Below the pieces are notes generated by a model that ran no database searches, had not been told where the DNA came from, and saw only the letters and a program-made list of their open reading frames with translations. Shown piece by piece: positions 34,401-47,431 of a DNA stretch of 64,000 nt (positions are counted from its first letter, which is position 1; every line of letters starts with the position of its first letter). Source of the stretch: Osmia lignaria lignaria (Eukaryota; Arthropoda; Insecta; Hymenoptera; Megachilidae); contig NW_027478158.1 in NCBI RefSeq assembly GCF_051020975.1, positions 2,046,001 to 2,110,000 on the forward strand. The letters run 5' to 3'. A program made the position numbers and the translations under genes.

Positions 34401-35840
34401 GTGCAGCTTCGGAACTTGTAAATATCTTGATATATCTCGAGAACTACGCATCTGATCAAAAAATATCATAGAACATAAAAAGTAGAAACCTTAATTCTCT
34501 ACAGAAAAGGTCTCTTAACATTTTGCCATAGCTCGCTTCGTTTCCGAGATATTTGCAGATTTATCTCAAGGGAAGGGGCCTGACGGACATATTTCGAAAT
34601 ATTTCTTCTTCTTGTTGTTCTTCTTCTGCACAGCTAAGCTGGAAGTGGCATTTGCAGGTCGCAATAGTGCAGAGTTATCTCAAAGAAAGGGGCCACGGTG
34701 TTTCTGTATCTCTATTATGTTGGTGCGGCTTCGGATCTTTTAAATATCTCGATATATCTCGAAAACTACGCTTCTGATCAAAAAATATCATAGAACGTAA
34801 ATTGTAGGAAACATAATTCTCTACAAAAAAGGTCTCTTAACATTTTGCAATAGCTCACTTCGTTTCCGAGATATTTGCAGATTTATCTCAAGGGAAGGGG
34901 CCTGACGGACATATTTCGAGATATTTCTTCTTCTTCTTGTTCTTCTTCTGCACAGCTAAGCTGGAAGTGGCATTTGCAGCTCGCAATAGTGCAGAGTTAT
35001 CTCAAAGGAAGAGGCCACGGTGTTTCTGTACCTCTATTATGTTGGTGCAGCTTCGGAACTGTTAAATATCTTGATATATCTCGAGAACTACGCACCTGAT
35101 CAAAAAATATCATAGAACGAAAAGAGTAGGAAACGTAATTCTCTACCAAAAAGGTCTCTTAACATTTTGCCATAGCTCGCTTCGTTTCCGAGATATTTGC
35201 AGATTTATCTCAAGGGAAGGGGCCTGACGGACATATTTCGATATATTTCTTCTTCTTGTTGTTCTTCTTCTGCACAGCTAAGCTGGAAGTGGCATTTTCA
35301 GCTCGCAATAGTGCAGAGTTATCTCAAAGAAAGGGGCCACGGTGTTTCTGTATCTCTATTATGTTGGTGCGGCTTCGGAACTTTTAAATATCTTGATATA
35401 TCTCTAGAACTACGCATCTGATCAAAAAATATCATACAACATAAAAAGTAGGAAACTTAATTCTCTACAAAAAAGGTCTCTTAACATTTTGCCATAGCTC
35501 GCTTCGTTTCCGAGATATTTCCAGATTTATCTCAAGGGAAGGGGCCTGACGGACATATTTCGAAATATTTCTTCCTCTTGTTGTTCTTCTTCTGCACAGC
35601 TAAGCTGGAAGTGGCATTTGCAGCTAGCAAGAGTGCAGAGGTATCTCAAAGAAACGGGCCACGGTGTTTCTGTATCTCTATTATGTTGGTGCGGCTTCGG
35701 ATCTTTTAAATATCTCGATATATCTCGAAAACTACGCTTCTGATCAAAAAATATCATAGAACGTAAATTGTAGGAAACATAATTCTCTACAAAAAAGGTC
35801 TCTTAACATTTTACAATAGCTCGCTTCGTTTCCGAGATAT
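28435..35840 (+). repeat. 6-unit HOR with 8-unit variant
   Basis: Units from 29401 to 31332 are repeated from 31333 at 1932 bp, and again from 33909 at 2576 bp after two extra units (32621, 32943). Marks: TTCTTCTTCTCGTTC (29401, 31333, 33909); TCTCTAGAACTACGC (28757, 29723, 30689, 31655, 33265, 35197); ATTTCCAGATT with CGAAATATTTCTTCCTC and CAAGAGTGCAG (29079, 30045, 31011, 31977, 33587, 35519); GTGCAGCTTCGGAACTGTTAAA (30367, 32299, 32943, 34875); and TTTCGATATATTTC with CATTTTCAGC (30689, 33265, 35197). Confidence 0.9.
34231..34552 (+). repeat. Recombinant unit in the 6/8-unit HOR
   Basis: The left part follows unit 31655 (GATATATGCAG, AAAGAAAGAGGCC). The right part follows unit 32299 (TACCTCTATT, GTGCAGCTTCGG), except that GGAACTTGTAAA is private. 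The next unit, 34553, matches 32621 rather than 31977. So the copy starting at 33909 skips two units relative to the copy starting at 31333, which returns an 8-unit block to 6 units. Confidence 0.75.
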
Positions 35841-38611
35841 TTGCAGATTTATCTCAAGGGGAGGGGTCTGACGGACATATTTCGAGATATTTCTTCTTCT
35901 TGTTGTTCTTCTTCTGCACAGCTAAGCTGGAAGTGGCATTTGCAGGTCGCAATAGTGCAGAGTTATCTCAAAGAAAGGGGCCACGGTGTTTCTGTATCTC
36001 TATTATGTTGGTGCGGCTTCGGATCTTTTAAATATCTCGATATATCTCGAAAACTACGCTTCTGATCAAAAAATATCATAGAACGTAAATTGTAGGAGAC
36101 ATAATTCTCTACAAAAAAGGTCTCTGAACATTTTGCCATAGCTCGCTTCGTTTCCGAGATATTTGCAGATTTATCTCAAGGGAAGGGGCCTGACGGACAT
36201 ATTTCGAGATATTTCTTCTTCTTGTTGTTCTTCTTCTGCACAGCTAACCTGGAAGTGGCATTTGCAGCTCGCAATAGTGCAGAGTTATCTCAAAGAAAGG
36301 GGCCACGGTGTTTCTGTATCTCTATTATGTTGGTGCGGCTTCGGAACTTTTAAATATCTCGATATATCTCGAAAACTACGCTTCTGATCAAAAAATATCA
36401 TAGAACGTAAATTGTAGGAAACATAATTCTCTACAAAAAAGGTCTCTCAACATTTTGCCATAGCTCGCTTCGTTTCCGATATATTTGCAGATTTATCTCA
36501 AGGGAAGGGGCCTGACGGACATATTTCGAGATATTTCTTCTTCTTGTTGTTCTTCTTCTGCACAGCTAAGCTGGAAGTGGCATTTGCGGCTCGCACTAGT
36601 GCAGAGTTATCTCAAAGAAAGGGGCCACGGTGTTTCTGTATCTCTATTATGTTGGTACGGCTTCGGAACTTTTAAATATCTTGATATATCTCGAGAACTA
36701 CGCATCTGATCAAAAAATATCATAGAAGATAAAAAGTAGGAAACTTAATTCTCTACAAAAAAGGTCTCTTAACATTTTGCCATAGCTCGCTTCGTTTCCG
36801 AGATATTTGCAGATTTATCTCAATGGAAGGGGCCTGACGGACATATTTCGAGATATTTCTTCTTCTTGTTGTTCTTCTTCTGCACAGCTAAGCTGGAAGT
36901 GGCATTTGCGGCTCGCACTAGTGCAGAGTTATCTCAAAGAAAGGGGCCACGGTGTTTCTGTATCTCTATTATGTTGGTGCGGCTTCGGAACTTTTAAATA
37001 TCTTGATATATCTCGAGAACTACGCATCTGATCAAAAAATATCATAGAACATAAAAAGTAGCAAACTTAATTCTCTACAAATAAGGTCTCTTAACATTTT
37101 GCCATAGATCGCTTTGTTTCCGCGATATTTGCAGATTTATCTCAAGGGAAGGGGCCTGACGGACATATTTCGAGATATTTCTTCTTCTTGTTGTTCTTCT
37201 TCTGCACAGCTAAGCTGGAAGTGGCATTTGCAGCTCGCAATAGTGCAGAGTTATCTCAAAGAAAGGTGCCACGGTGTTTCTGTATCTCTATTATGTTGGT
37301 GCGGCTTCGGAACTTTTAAATATCTTGATATATCTCGAGAACTACGCATCTGATCAAAAAATATCGTAAAACATAAATTGTAGGAAACATAATTCTCTAC
37401 AAAAGAGGTCTCTTAACATTTTGCCATAGCTCGCTTCGTTTCCGAGATATTTGCAGATTCAGCTCAAAGGAACGGGCCTGACGGACATATTTCGAGATAT
37501 TTCTTCTTCTTGTTGTTCTTCCTCTGCACAGCTAAGCTGGAAGTGGCATTTGCAGCTCGCAATAGTGCAGAGTTATCTCAAAGAAAGGGGCCACGGTGTT
37601 TCTGTATCTCTATTATGTTGGTGCGGCTTCGGAACTTTTAAATATCTTGATATATCTCGAGAACTACGCATCTGATCAAAAAATATCATAGGACATAAAA
37701 AGTAGGAAACTTAATTCTCTACAAATAAGGTCTATTAACATTTTGCCATAGCTCGCTTCGTTTCCGAGATATTTGCAGATTTATCTCAAGGGAAGGGGCC
37801 TGACGGACATATTTCGAGATATTTTTTCTTCTTGTTGTTCTTCTTCTGCACAGCTAAACTGGAAGTGGCATTTCCAGCTCGCAATAGTGCAGAGTTATCT
37901 CAAAGAAAGGGGCCACGGTGTTTCTGTATCTCTATTATGTTGGTGCGGCTTCGGAACTTTTAAATATCTTGATATATCTCGAGAACTATGCATCTGATCA
38001 AAAAATATCATAGAACATAAAAAGTAGGAAACATAATTCTCTACAAAAAAGGTATCTTAGCATTTTGCCATAGCTCGCTTCGTTTCCGAGATATTTGCAG
38101 ATTTATCTCAAGGGAAGGGGCCTGACGGACATATTTCGAGATATTTCTTCTTCTTGTTGTTCTTCTTCTGCACAGCTAAGCTGGAAGTGGCATTTGCAGC
38201 TCGCAATAGTGCAGAGTTATCTCAAAGAAAGGGGCCACGGTGTTTCTGTATCTCTATTATGTTGGTGCGGCTTCGGAACTTTTAAATATCTCGATATATC
38301 TCGAAAACTACGCATCTGATCAAAAAATATCATAGAACGTAAAAAGTAGGAAACATAATTCTCTACAAAAAAGGTATCTTAGCATTTTGCCATAGCTCGC
38401 TTCGTTCCCGAGATATTTGCAGATTTATGTCAAGGGAAGGGGCCTGACGGACATATTTCGAGATAGTTCTTCTTCTTGTTGTTCTTCTTCTGCACAGCTA
38501 AGCTGGACGTGGCATTTGCAGCTCGCAATAGTGCAGAGTTGTCTCAAAGAAAGGGGCCACGGTGTTTCTGTATCTCTATTATGTTGGTGCGGCTTCGGAA
38601 CTTTTAAATAC
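35841..38611 (+). repeat. Units related to the following 10-unit HOR
   Basis: Unit 36163 resembles 40027. Unit 36485 shares GTTGGTACGGCTTCGG and TCCGATATATTTGC with 40349 and 43569. Unit 37129 shares ATCGCTTTGTTTCC with 40993 and 44213 at its left, and AAAGGTGCCACGG with ATCGTAAAACAT at its right with 45179. Unit 37451 carries the CAGATTCAGCTC box. Units 38095 and 38417 share GGTATCTTAGC in front. The order is only partly the same as in the 10-unit block, so this looks like an older, rearranged relative. Confidence 0.8.
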
Positions 38612-41600
38612 CTTGATATATCTCGAGAACTACGCATCTGATCAAATAATATCATAGAACATAAAAAGTAGGAAACTTAATTCTCTACAAATAAGGTCTC
38701 TCAACATTTTGCCATAGCTCGCTTCGTTTCCGAGATATTTGCAGATTTATCTCAAGGGAAGGGGCCTGACGGACATATTTCGAGATATTTCTTCTTCTTG
38801 TTGTTCTTCCTCTGCACAGCTAAGCTGGAAGTGGCATTTGCAGCTCGCAATAGTGCAGAGTTATCTCAAAGAAAGGGGCCACGGTGTTTCTGTATCTCTA
38901 TTATGTTGGTGCGGCTTCGGAACTTTTAAATATCTTGATATATCTCGAGAACTACGCATCTGATCAAAAAATATCATAAAACATAAAAAGCAGGAAACTT
39001 AATTCTCTACAAAAAAGGTTTCTTAACATTTTGCCATAGCTCGCTTCGTTTCCGAGATATTTGCAGATTTATCTCGAGGGAAGGGGCCTGACGGACATAT
39101 TTCGAGATATTTCTTCTTCTTGTTGTTCTTCTTCTGCACAGCTAAACTGGAAGTGGCATTTCCAGCTCGCAATAGCGCAGAGTTATCTCAAAGAAAGGGG
39201 CCACGGTGTTTCTGTATCTCTATTATGTTGGTGCGGCTTCGGAACTTTTAAATATCTTGATATATCTCGAGAACTACGCATCTGATCAAAAAATATCATA
39301 GAACATAAAAAGTAGGAAACTTAATTCTCTACAAAAAAGGTCGCTTAACATTTTGCCATAGCTCGATTCGTTTCCGAGATATTTGCAGATATATCTCAAG
39401 GGAAGGGGCCTGACGGACATATTTCGAGATATTTCTTCTTCTTGTTGTTCTTCTTCTGCACAGCTAAGCTGGACGTGGCAATTGCAGCTCGCAATAGTGC
39501 AGAGTTATCTCAAAGAAAGGGGCCACGGTGTTTCTGTATCTCTATTATGTTGGTGCGGCTTCGGAACTTTTAAATATCTCGATATATCTCGAAAACTACG
39601 CTTCTCATCAAAAAATATCATACAACATAAATTGTAGGAAACATAATTCTCTACAAAAAAGGTCTCTTAACATTTTGCCATAAATCGCTTCGTTTCCGAG
39701 ATATTTGCAGATTTATCTCAAGGGAAGGGTCCTGACGGACATATTTCGGGATATTTCTTCTTCTTGTTGTTCTTCTTCTGCACAGCTAAACTGGAAGTGG
39801 TATTTGCAGCTCGCAATAGTGCAGAGTTATCTCAAAGAAAGGGGCCACGGTGTTTCTGTATCTCTATTATGTTGGTGCGGCTTCGGAACTTTTAAATACC
39901 TTGATATATCTCGAGAACTACGCATCTCATCAAATAATATCATAGAACATAAAAAGTAGGAAACTTAATTCTCTACAAATAAGGTCTCTCAACATTTTGC
40001 CATAGCTCGCTTCGTTTCCGAGATATTTGCAGATTTATCTCAAGGGAAGGGGCCTGACGGACATATTTCGAGATATTTCTTCTTCTTGTTGTTCTTCTTC
40101 TGCACAGCTAAGCTGGAAGTGGCATTTGCAGCTCGCAATAGTGCAGAGTTATCTCAAAGAAAGGGGCCACGGTGTTTCTGTATCTCTATTATGTTGGTGC
40201 GGCTTCGGAACTTTTAAATATCTCGATATATCTCGAAAACTACGCTTCTGATCAAAAAATATCATAGAACGTAAATTGTAGGAAACATAATTCTCTACAA
40301 AAAAGGTCTCTCAACATTTTGCCATAGCTCGCTTCGTTTCCGATATATTTGCAGATTTATCTCAAGGGAAGGGGCCTGACGGACATATTTCGAGATATTT
40401 CTTCTTCTTGTTGTTCTTCTTCTGCACAGCTAAGCTGGAAGTGGCATTTGCGGCTCGCACTAGTGCAGAGTTATCTCAAAGAAAGGGGCCACGGTGTTTC
40501 TGTATCTCTATTATGTTGGTACGGCTTCGGAACTTTTAAATATCTTGATATATCTCGAGAACTATACATCTGAGCAAGAAATATCATAGAACATAAAAAG
40601 TAGCAAACCTAGTTCTCTACAAATATGGTGTCTTAACATTTTGCCATAGATCGCTTCGTTTCCGAGATATTTGCAGATTTATCTCAAGGGAAGGGGCCTG
40701 ACGGACATATTTCGAGATATTTCTTCTTCTTGTTGTTCTTCTTCTGCACAGCTAAGCTGGAAGTGGCATTTGCAGCGCGCAATAGTGCAGAGTTATCTCA
40801 AAGAAAGGGGCCACGGTGTTTCTGTATCCCTATTATGTTGGTGCGGCTTCGGAACTTTTAAATATCTTGATATATCTCGAGAACTACGCATCTGATCAAA
40901 AAATATCATAGAACATAAAAAGTAGCAAACTTAATTCTCTACAAATAAGGTCTCTTAACATTTTGCCATAGATCGCTTTGTTTCCGAGATATTTGCAGAT
41001 TTATCTCAAGGGAAGGGGCCTGACGGACATATTTCGAGATATTTCTTCTTCTTGTTGTTCTTCTTCTGCACAGCTAAGCTGGAAGTGGCATTTGCAGGTC
41101 GCAATAGTGCAGAGTTATCTCAAAGAAAGGGGCCACGGTGTTTCTGTATCTCTATTATGTTGGTGCGGCTTCGGAACTTTTAAATATCTTGATATATCTC
41201 GAGAACTACGCATCTGATCAAAAAATATCATAGAACGTAAATTATAGGAAACATAATTCTCTACAAAAAAGGTCTCTTAACATTTTGGCATAGCTCGCTT
41301 GGTTTCCGAGATATTTGCAGATTTATCTCTAGGGAAGGGGCCTGACGGACATATTTCGAGATATTTCTTCTTCTTGTTGTTCTTCTTCTGCACAGCTAAG
41401 CTGGAAGTGGCATTTCCAGCTCGCAATAGTGCAGAGTTACCTCAAAGAAAGGGGCCACGGTGTTTCTGTATCTCTATTATGTTGGTGCCGCTTCGGAACT
41501 TTTAAATATCTGGATATATCTCGAGAACTACGCATCTGATCAAAAAATATCATAGAACATGAAAAGTAGGAAACTTAACTCTCTACAAAAAAGGTCTCTT

Positions 41601-44600
41601 AACATTTTGCCATAGCTCGCTTCGTTTCCGAGATATTTGCAGATTTATCTCAAGGGAAGGGGCCTGACGGACATATTTCGAGATATTTCTTCTTCTTGTT
41701 GTTCTTCTTCTGCACAGCTAAGCTGGAAGTGGCATTTGCAGCTCGCAGTAGTGCAGAGTTATCTCAAAGAAAGGGGCCACGGTGTTTCTGTATCTCTATT
41801 ATGTTGGTGCGGCTTCGGAACTTTTAAATATCTTGATATATCTCGAGAACTACGCATCTGATCAAATAATATCATAGAACATAAAAAGTAGGAAACTTAA
41901 TTCTCTACAAATAAGGTCTCTCAACACTTTGCCATAGCTCGCTTCGTTTCCGAGATATTTGCAGATTTATCTCAAGGGAAGGGGCCTGACGGACATATTT
42001 CGAGATATTTCTTCTTCTTGTTGTTCTTCCTCTGCACAGCTAAGCTGGAAGTGGCATTTGCAGCTCGCAATAGTGCAGAGTTATCTCAAAGAAAGGGGCC
42101 ACGGTGTTTCTGTATCTCTATTATGTTGGTGCGGCTTCGGAACTTTTAAATATCTTGATATATCTCGAGAACTACGCATCTGATCAAAAAATATCATAAA
42201 ACATAAAAAGCAGGAAACTTAATTCTCTACAAAAAAGGTTTCTTAACATTTTGCCATAGCTCGCTTCGTTTCCGAGATATTTGCAGATTTATCTCGAGGG
42301 AAGGGGCCTGACGGACATATTTCGAGATATTTCTTCTTCTTGTTGTTCTTCTTCTGCACAGCTAAACTGGAAGTGGCATTTCCAGCTCGCAATAGCGCAG
42401 AGTTATCTCAAAGAAAGGGGCCACGGTGTTTCTGTATCTCTATTATGTTGGTGCGGCTTCGGAACTTTTAAATATCTTGATATATCTCGAGAACTACGCA
42501 TCTGATCAAAAAATATCATAGAACATAAAAAGTAGGAAACTTAATTCTCTACAAAAAAGGTCGCTTAACATTTTGCCATAGCTCGATTCGTTTCCGAGAT
42601 ATTTGCAGATATATCTCAAGGGAAGGGGCCTGACGGACATATTTCGAGATATTTCTTCTTCTTGTTGTTCTTCTTCTGCACAGCTAAGCTGGACGTGGCA
42701 ATTGCAGCTCGCAATAGTGCAGAGTTATCTCAAAGAAAGGGGCCACGGTGTTTCTGTATCTCTATTATGTTGGTGCGGCTTCGGAACTTTTAAATATCTC
42801 GATATATCTCGAAAACTACGCTTCTCATCAAAAAATATCATACAACATAAATTGTAGGAAACATAATTCTCTACAAAAAAGGTCTCTTAACATTTTGCCA
42901 TAGCTCGCTTCGTTTCCGAGATATTTGCAGATTTATCTCAAGGGAAGGGTCCTGACGGACATATTTCGGGATATTTCTTCTTCTTGTTGTTCTTCTTCTG
43001 CACAGCTAAACTGGAAGTGGTATTTGCAGCTCGCAATAGTGCAGAGTTATCTCAAAGAAAGGGGCCACGGTGTTTCTGTATCTCTATTATGTTGGTGCGG
43101 CTTCGGAACTTTTAAATACCTTGATATATCTCGAGAACTACGCATCTCATCAAATAATATCATAGAACATAAAAAGTAGGAAACTTAATTCTCTACAAAT
43201 AAGTTCTCTCAACATTTTGCCATAGCTCGCTTCGTTTCCGAGATATTTGCAGATTTATCTCAAGGGAAGGGGCCTGACGGACATATTTCGAGATATTTCT
43301 TCTTCTTGTTGTTCTTCTTCTGCACAGCTAAGCTGGAAGTGGCATTTGCAGCTCGCAATAGTGCAGAGTTATCTCAAAGAAAGGGGCCACGGTGTTTCTG
43401 TATCTCTATTATGTTGGTGCGGCTTCGGAACTTTTAAATATCTCGATATATCTCGAAAACTACGCTTCTGATCAAAAAATATCATAGAACGTAAATTGTA
43501 GGAAACATAATTCTCTACAAAAAAGGTCTCTCAACATTTTGCCATAGCTCGCTTCGTTTCCGATATATTTGCAGATTTATCTCAAGGGAAGGGGCCTGAC
43601 GGACATATTTCGAGATATTTCTTCTTCTTGTTGTTCTTCTTCTGCACAGCTAAGCTGGAAGTGGCATTTGCGGCTCGCACTAGTGCAGAGTTATCTCAAA
43701 GAAAGGGGCCACGGTGTTTCTGTATCTCTATTATGTTGGTACGGCTTCGGAACTTTTAAATATCTTGATATATCTCGAGAACTATACATCTGAGCAAGAA
43801 ATATCATAGAACATAAAAAGTAGCAAACCTAGTTCTCTACAAATATGGTGTCTTAACATTTTGCCATAGATCGCTTCGTTTCCGAGATATTTGCAGATTT
43901 ATCTCAAGGGAAGGGGCCTGACGGACATATTTCGAGATATTTCTTCTTCTTGTTGTTCTTCTTCTGCACAGCTAAGCTGGAAGTGGCATTTGCAGCGCGC
44001 AATAGTGCAGAGTTATCTCAAAGAAAGGGGCCACGGTGTTTCTGTATCCCTATTATGTTGGTGCGGCTTCGGAACTTTTAAATATCTTGATATATCTCGA
44101 GAACTACGCATCTGATCAAAAAATATCATAGAACATAAAAAGTAGCAAACTTAATTCTCTACAAATAAGGTCTCTTAACATTTTGCCATAGATCGCTTTG
44201 TTTCCGAGATATTTGCAGATTTATCTCAAGGGAAGGGGCCTGACGGACATATTTCGAGATATTTCTTCTTCTTGTTGTTCTTCTTCTGCACAGCTAAGCT
44301 GGAAGTGGCATTTGCAGGTCGCAATAGTGCAGAGTTATCTCAAAGAAAGGGGCCACGGTGTTTCTGTATCTCTATTATGTTGGTGCGGCTTCGGAACTTT
44401 TAAATATCTTGATATATCTCGAGAACTACGCATCTGATCAAAAAATATCATAGAACGTAAATTATAGGAAACATAATTCTCTACAAAAAAGGTCTCTTAA
44501 CATTTTGGCATAGCTCGCTTGGTTTCCGAGATATTTGCAGATTTATCTCTAGGGAAGGGGCCTGACGGACATATTTCGAGATATTTCTTCTTCTTGTTGT

Positions 44601-45139
44601 TCTTCTTCTGCACAGCTAAGCTGGAAGTGGCATTTCCAGCTCGCAATAGTGCAGAGTTACCTCAAAGAAAGGGGCCACGGTGTTTCTGTATCTCTATTAT
44701 GTTGGTGCCGCTTCGGAACTTTTAAATATCTGGATATATCTCGAGAACTACGCATCTGATCAAAAAATATCATAGAACATGAAAAGTAGGAAACTTAACT
44801 CTCTACAAAAAAGGTCTCTTAACATTTTGCCATAGCTCGCTTCGTTTCCGAGATATTTGCAGATTTATCTCAAGGGAAGGGGCCTGACGGACATATTTCG
44901 AGATATTTCTTCTTCTTGTTGTTCTTCTTCTGCACAGCTAAGCTGGAAGTGGCATTTGCAGCTCGCAGTAGTGCAGAGTTATCTCAAAGAAAGGGGCCAC
45001 GGTGTTTCTGTATCTCTATTATGTTGGTGCGGCTTCGGAACTTTTAAATATCTTGATATATCTCGAGAACTACGCATCTGATCAAATAATATCATAGAAC
45101 ATAAAAAGTAGGAAACTTAATTCTCTACAAATAAGGTCT
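38612..45139 (+). repeat. 10-unit higher-order repeat (3220 bp), two nearly identical copies
   Basis: Bases from about 38612 are repeated at +3220 until about 45139. All rare marks agree, including ACATAAAAAGCAGG, AGGTCGCTTAAC, CTGGACGTGGCAATTGC, CTTCTCATCAAAA, GGGTCCTGACGG, GTTGGTACGG, CTATACATCTGAGCAAG, GCAGCGCGCAATAG, TATCTCTAGGG, and GGTGCCGCTTCGG. By eye I find only four base differences in about 3.3 kb: 38707 against 41927 (T/C), 39683-39684 against 42903-42904 (AA/GC), and 39984 against 43204 (G/T). This is the youngest large duplication in the window. Confidence 0.95.
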
Positions 45140-45178
45140 CTTAACATTTTGCCATAGCTCGCTTCGTTTCCGAGATAT

Positions 45179-46466
45179 TTGCAGATATATCTCAAGGGAA
45201 GGGGCCTGACGGACATATTTCGAGATATTTCTTCTTCTTGTTGTTCTTCTTCTGCACAGCTAAGCTGGAAGTGGCATTTGCAGCTCGCAATAGTGCAGAG
45301 TTATCTCAAAGAAAGGTGCCACGGTGTTTCTGTATCTCTATTATGTTGGTGCGGCTTCGGAACTTTTAAATATCTTGATATATCTCGAGAACTACGCATC
45401 TGATCAAAAAATATCGTAAAACATAAAAAGTAGGAAACCTAATTCTCTACAAAAAAGGTCTCTTAACATTTTGCCATAGCTCGCTTCGTTTCCGAGATAT
45501 TTGCAGATTTATCTCAAGGGAAGGGGCCTGACGGACATATTTCGAGATATTTCTTCTTCTTGTTGTTCTTCTTCTGCACAGCTAAACTGGAAGTGGCATT
45601 TCCAGCTCGCAATAGTGCAGAGTTATCTCAAAGAAAGGGGCCACGGTGTTTCTGTATCTCTATTATGTTGGTGCGGCTTCGGAACTTTTAAATATCTTGA
45701 TATATCTCGAGAACTACGCATCTGATCAAAGAATATCATAGAACATAAAAAGTAGGAAACTTAATTCTCTACAAATAAGGTCTCTTAACATTTTTCCATA
45801 GCTCGCTTCGTTTCCGAGATATTTGCAGATATATCTCAAGGGAAGGGGCCTGACGGACATATTTCGAGATATTTCTTCTTCTTGTTGTCCTTCTTCTGCA
45901 CAGCTAAGCTGGAAGTGGCATTTGCAGCTCGCAATAGTGCAGAGTTATCTCAAAGAAAGGTGCCACGGTGTTTCTGTATCTCTATTATGTTGGTGCGGCT
46001 TCGGAACTTTTAAATATCTTGATATATCTCGAGAACTACGCATCTGATCAAAAAATATCGTAAAACATAAAAAATAGGAAACCTAATTCTCTACAAAAAA
46101 GGTCTCTTAACATTTTGCCATAGCTCGCTTCGTTTCCGAGATATTTGCAGATTTATCTCAAGGGAAGGGGCCTGACGGACATATTTCGAGATATTTCTTC
46201 TTCTTGTTGTTCTTCTTCTGCACAGCTAAGCTGGAAGTGGCATTTGCAGCTCGCAATAGTGCAGAGTTATCTCAAAGAAAGGGGCCACGGTGTTTCTGTA
46301 TCTCTATTATGTTGGTGCGGCTTCGGAACTTTTAAATATCTTGATATATCTCGAGAACTACGCATCTGATCAAAAAATAGCATAGAACATAAAAAGTAGG
46401 AACCTTAATTCTCTATAAAAAAGGTCTCTTAACATTTTGCCATAGCTCGCTTCGTTTCCGAGATAT
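45179..46466 (+). repeat. 2-unit higher-order repeat (644 bp), two copies
   Basis: Units 45179 and 45823 share AAAGGTGCCACGG, GCAGATATATC and the tail ATCGTAAAACATAAAAA with GAAACCTAATTC. Each is followed by a unit of the common type (45501, 46145). The copies differ at a few sites, for example TTGTCCTTC in 45823, TTTTTCCATAG before it, and CTAAACTGGAAG with TTCCAGC in 45501 only. Confidence 0.82.
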
Positions 46467-46787
46467 TTGCAGATTTATCTCGAGGGAAGGGGCCTGACGG
46501 ACATATTTCGAGATATTTCTTCTTCTTGTTGTTCTTCTTCTGCACAGCTAACTGGAAGTGGCATTTGCTGCTCGCACTAGTGCAGAGTTATCTCAAAGAA
46601 AGGGGCCACGGTGTTTCTGTATCTCTATTCTGTTGGTGCGGCTTCGGAACTTTTCAATATCTCGATATATCTCGAAAACGACGCTTCTGATCAAAAAATA
46701 TCATAGAACATAAATTGTAGGAAATATAATTCTCTACAAAAAAGGTCTCTTACGATTTTGCCATAGCTCGTTTCGTTTCCGAGATAT
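46467..46787 (+). repeat. 321-bp unit with a single-base deletion
   Basis: Near 46551 the common CTAAGCTGG (or CTAAACTGG) is CTAACTGG, one base short, which shifts the 74-codon frame. The unit also has private changes: GCTGCTCGC, TATTCTGTTGG, TTTTCAATATC, CGAAAACGACGC. It is one of only four units in the window that are not 322 bp long. Confidence 0.93.
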
Positions 46788-47431
46788 TTGCAGATATATC
46801 TCAAGGGAAGGGTCCTGACGGACATATTTCGGGATATTTCTTCTTCTTGTTGTTCTTCTTCTGCACAGCTAAACTGGAAGTGGCATTCCCAGCTCGCAAT
46901 AGTGCAGAGTTATCTCAAAGAAAGGGGCCACGGTGTTTCTGTATCTCTATTATGTTGGTGCCGCTTCGGAACTTTTAAATATCTGGATATATCTCAAGAA
47001 CTACGCCTCTGATCACGAAATATCATTGAACATAAAAAGTAGGAAACTTAATTCTCTACAAAAAAGGTCTCTTAACACTTTGCCATAGCTCGCTTCGTTT
47101 CCGAGATATTTGCAGATTTATCTCAAGGGAAGGGGCCTGACGGACATATTTCGAGATATTTCTTTTTCTTGTTCTTCTTCTTCTGCACAGCTAAGCTGGA
47201 AGTGGCATTTGCAGCTCGCAATAGTGCAGAGTTATCTCAAAGAAAGGGGCCACGGTGTTTCTGTATCTCTATTATGTTGGTGCGGCTTCGGAACTTTTAA
47301 ATATCTTGATATATCTCGAGAACTACGCATCTGATCGAAAAATATCATAGAACATAGAAAGTAGGAAACTTAATTCTCTACAAAAAAGGTCTCTCAACAT
47401 TTTGCCATAGCTCGCTTCGTTTCTGAGATAT
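46788..47431 (+). repeat. Two satellite units
   Basis: Unit 46788 has GGGTCCTGACGG with TTTCGGGATATT, as in 39705, 42925, 50007 and 52261, then GGTGCCGCTTCGG with TCTGGATATATCTCAAG, as in 49363 and 51617. It is therefore a composite. Unit 47110 is of the common type with TCTTTTTCTTGTTC in the triplet tract. Confidence 0.82.

Noticed and set aside
38612..45139. Assembly artefact as the explanation of the 10-unit duplication
   Set aside because: Four paired base differences and different flanks on each side argue for two real copies, although only long reads can settle it.
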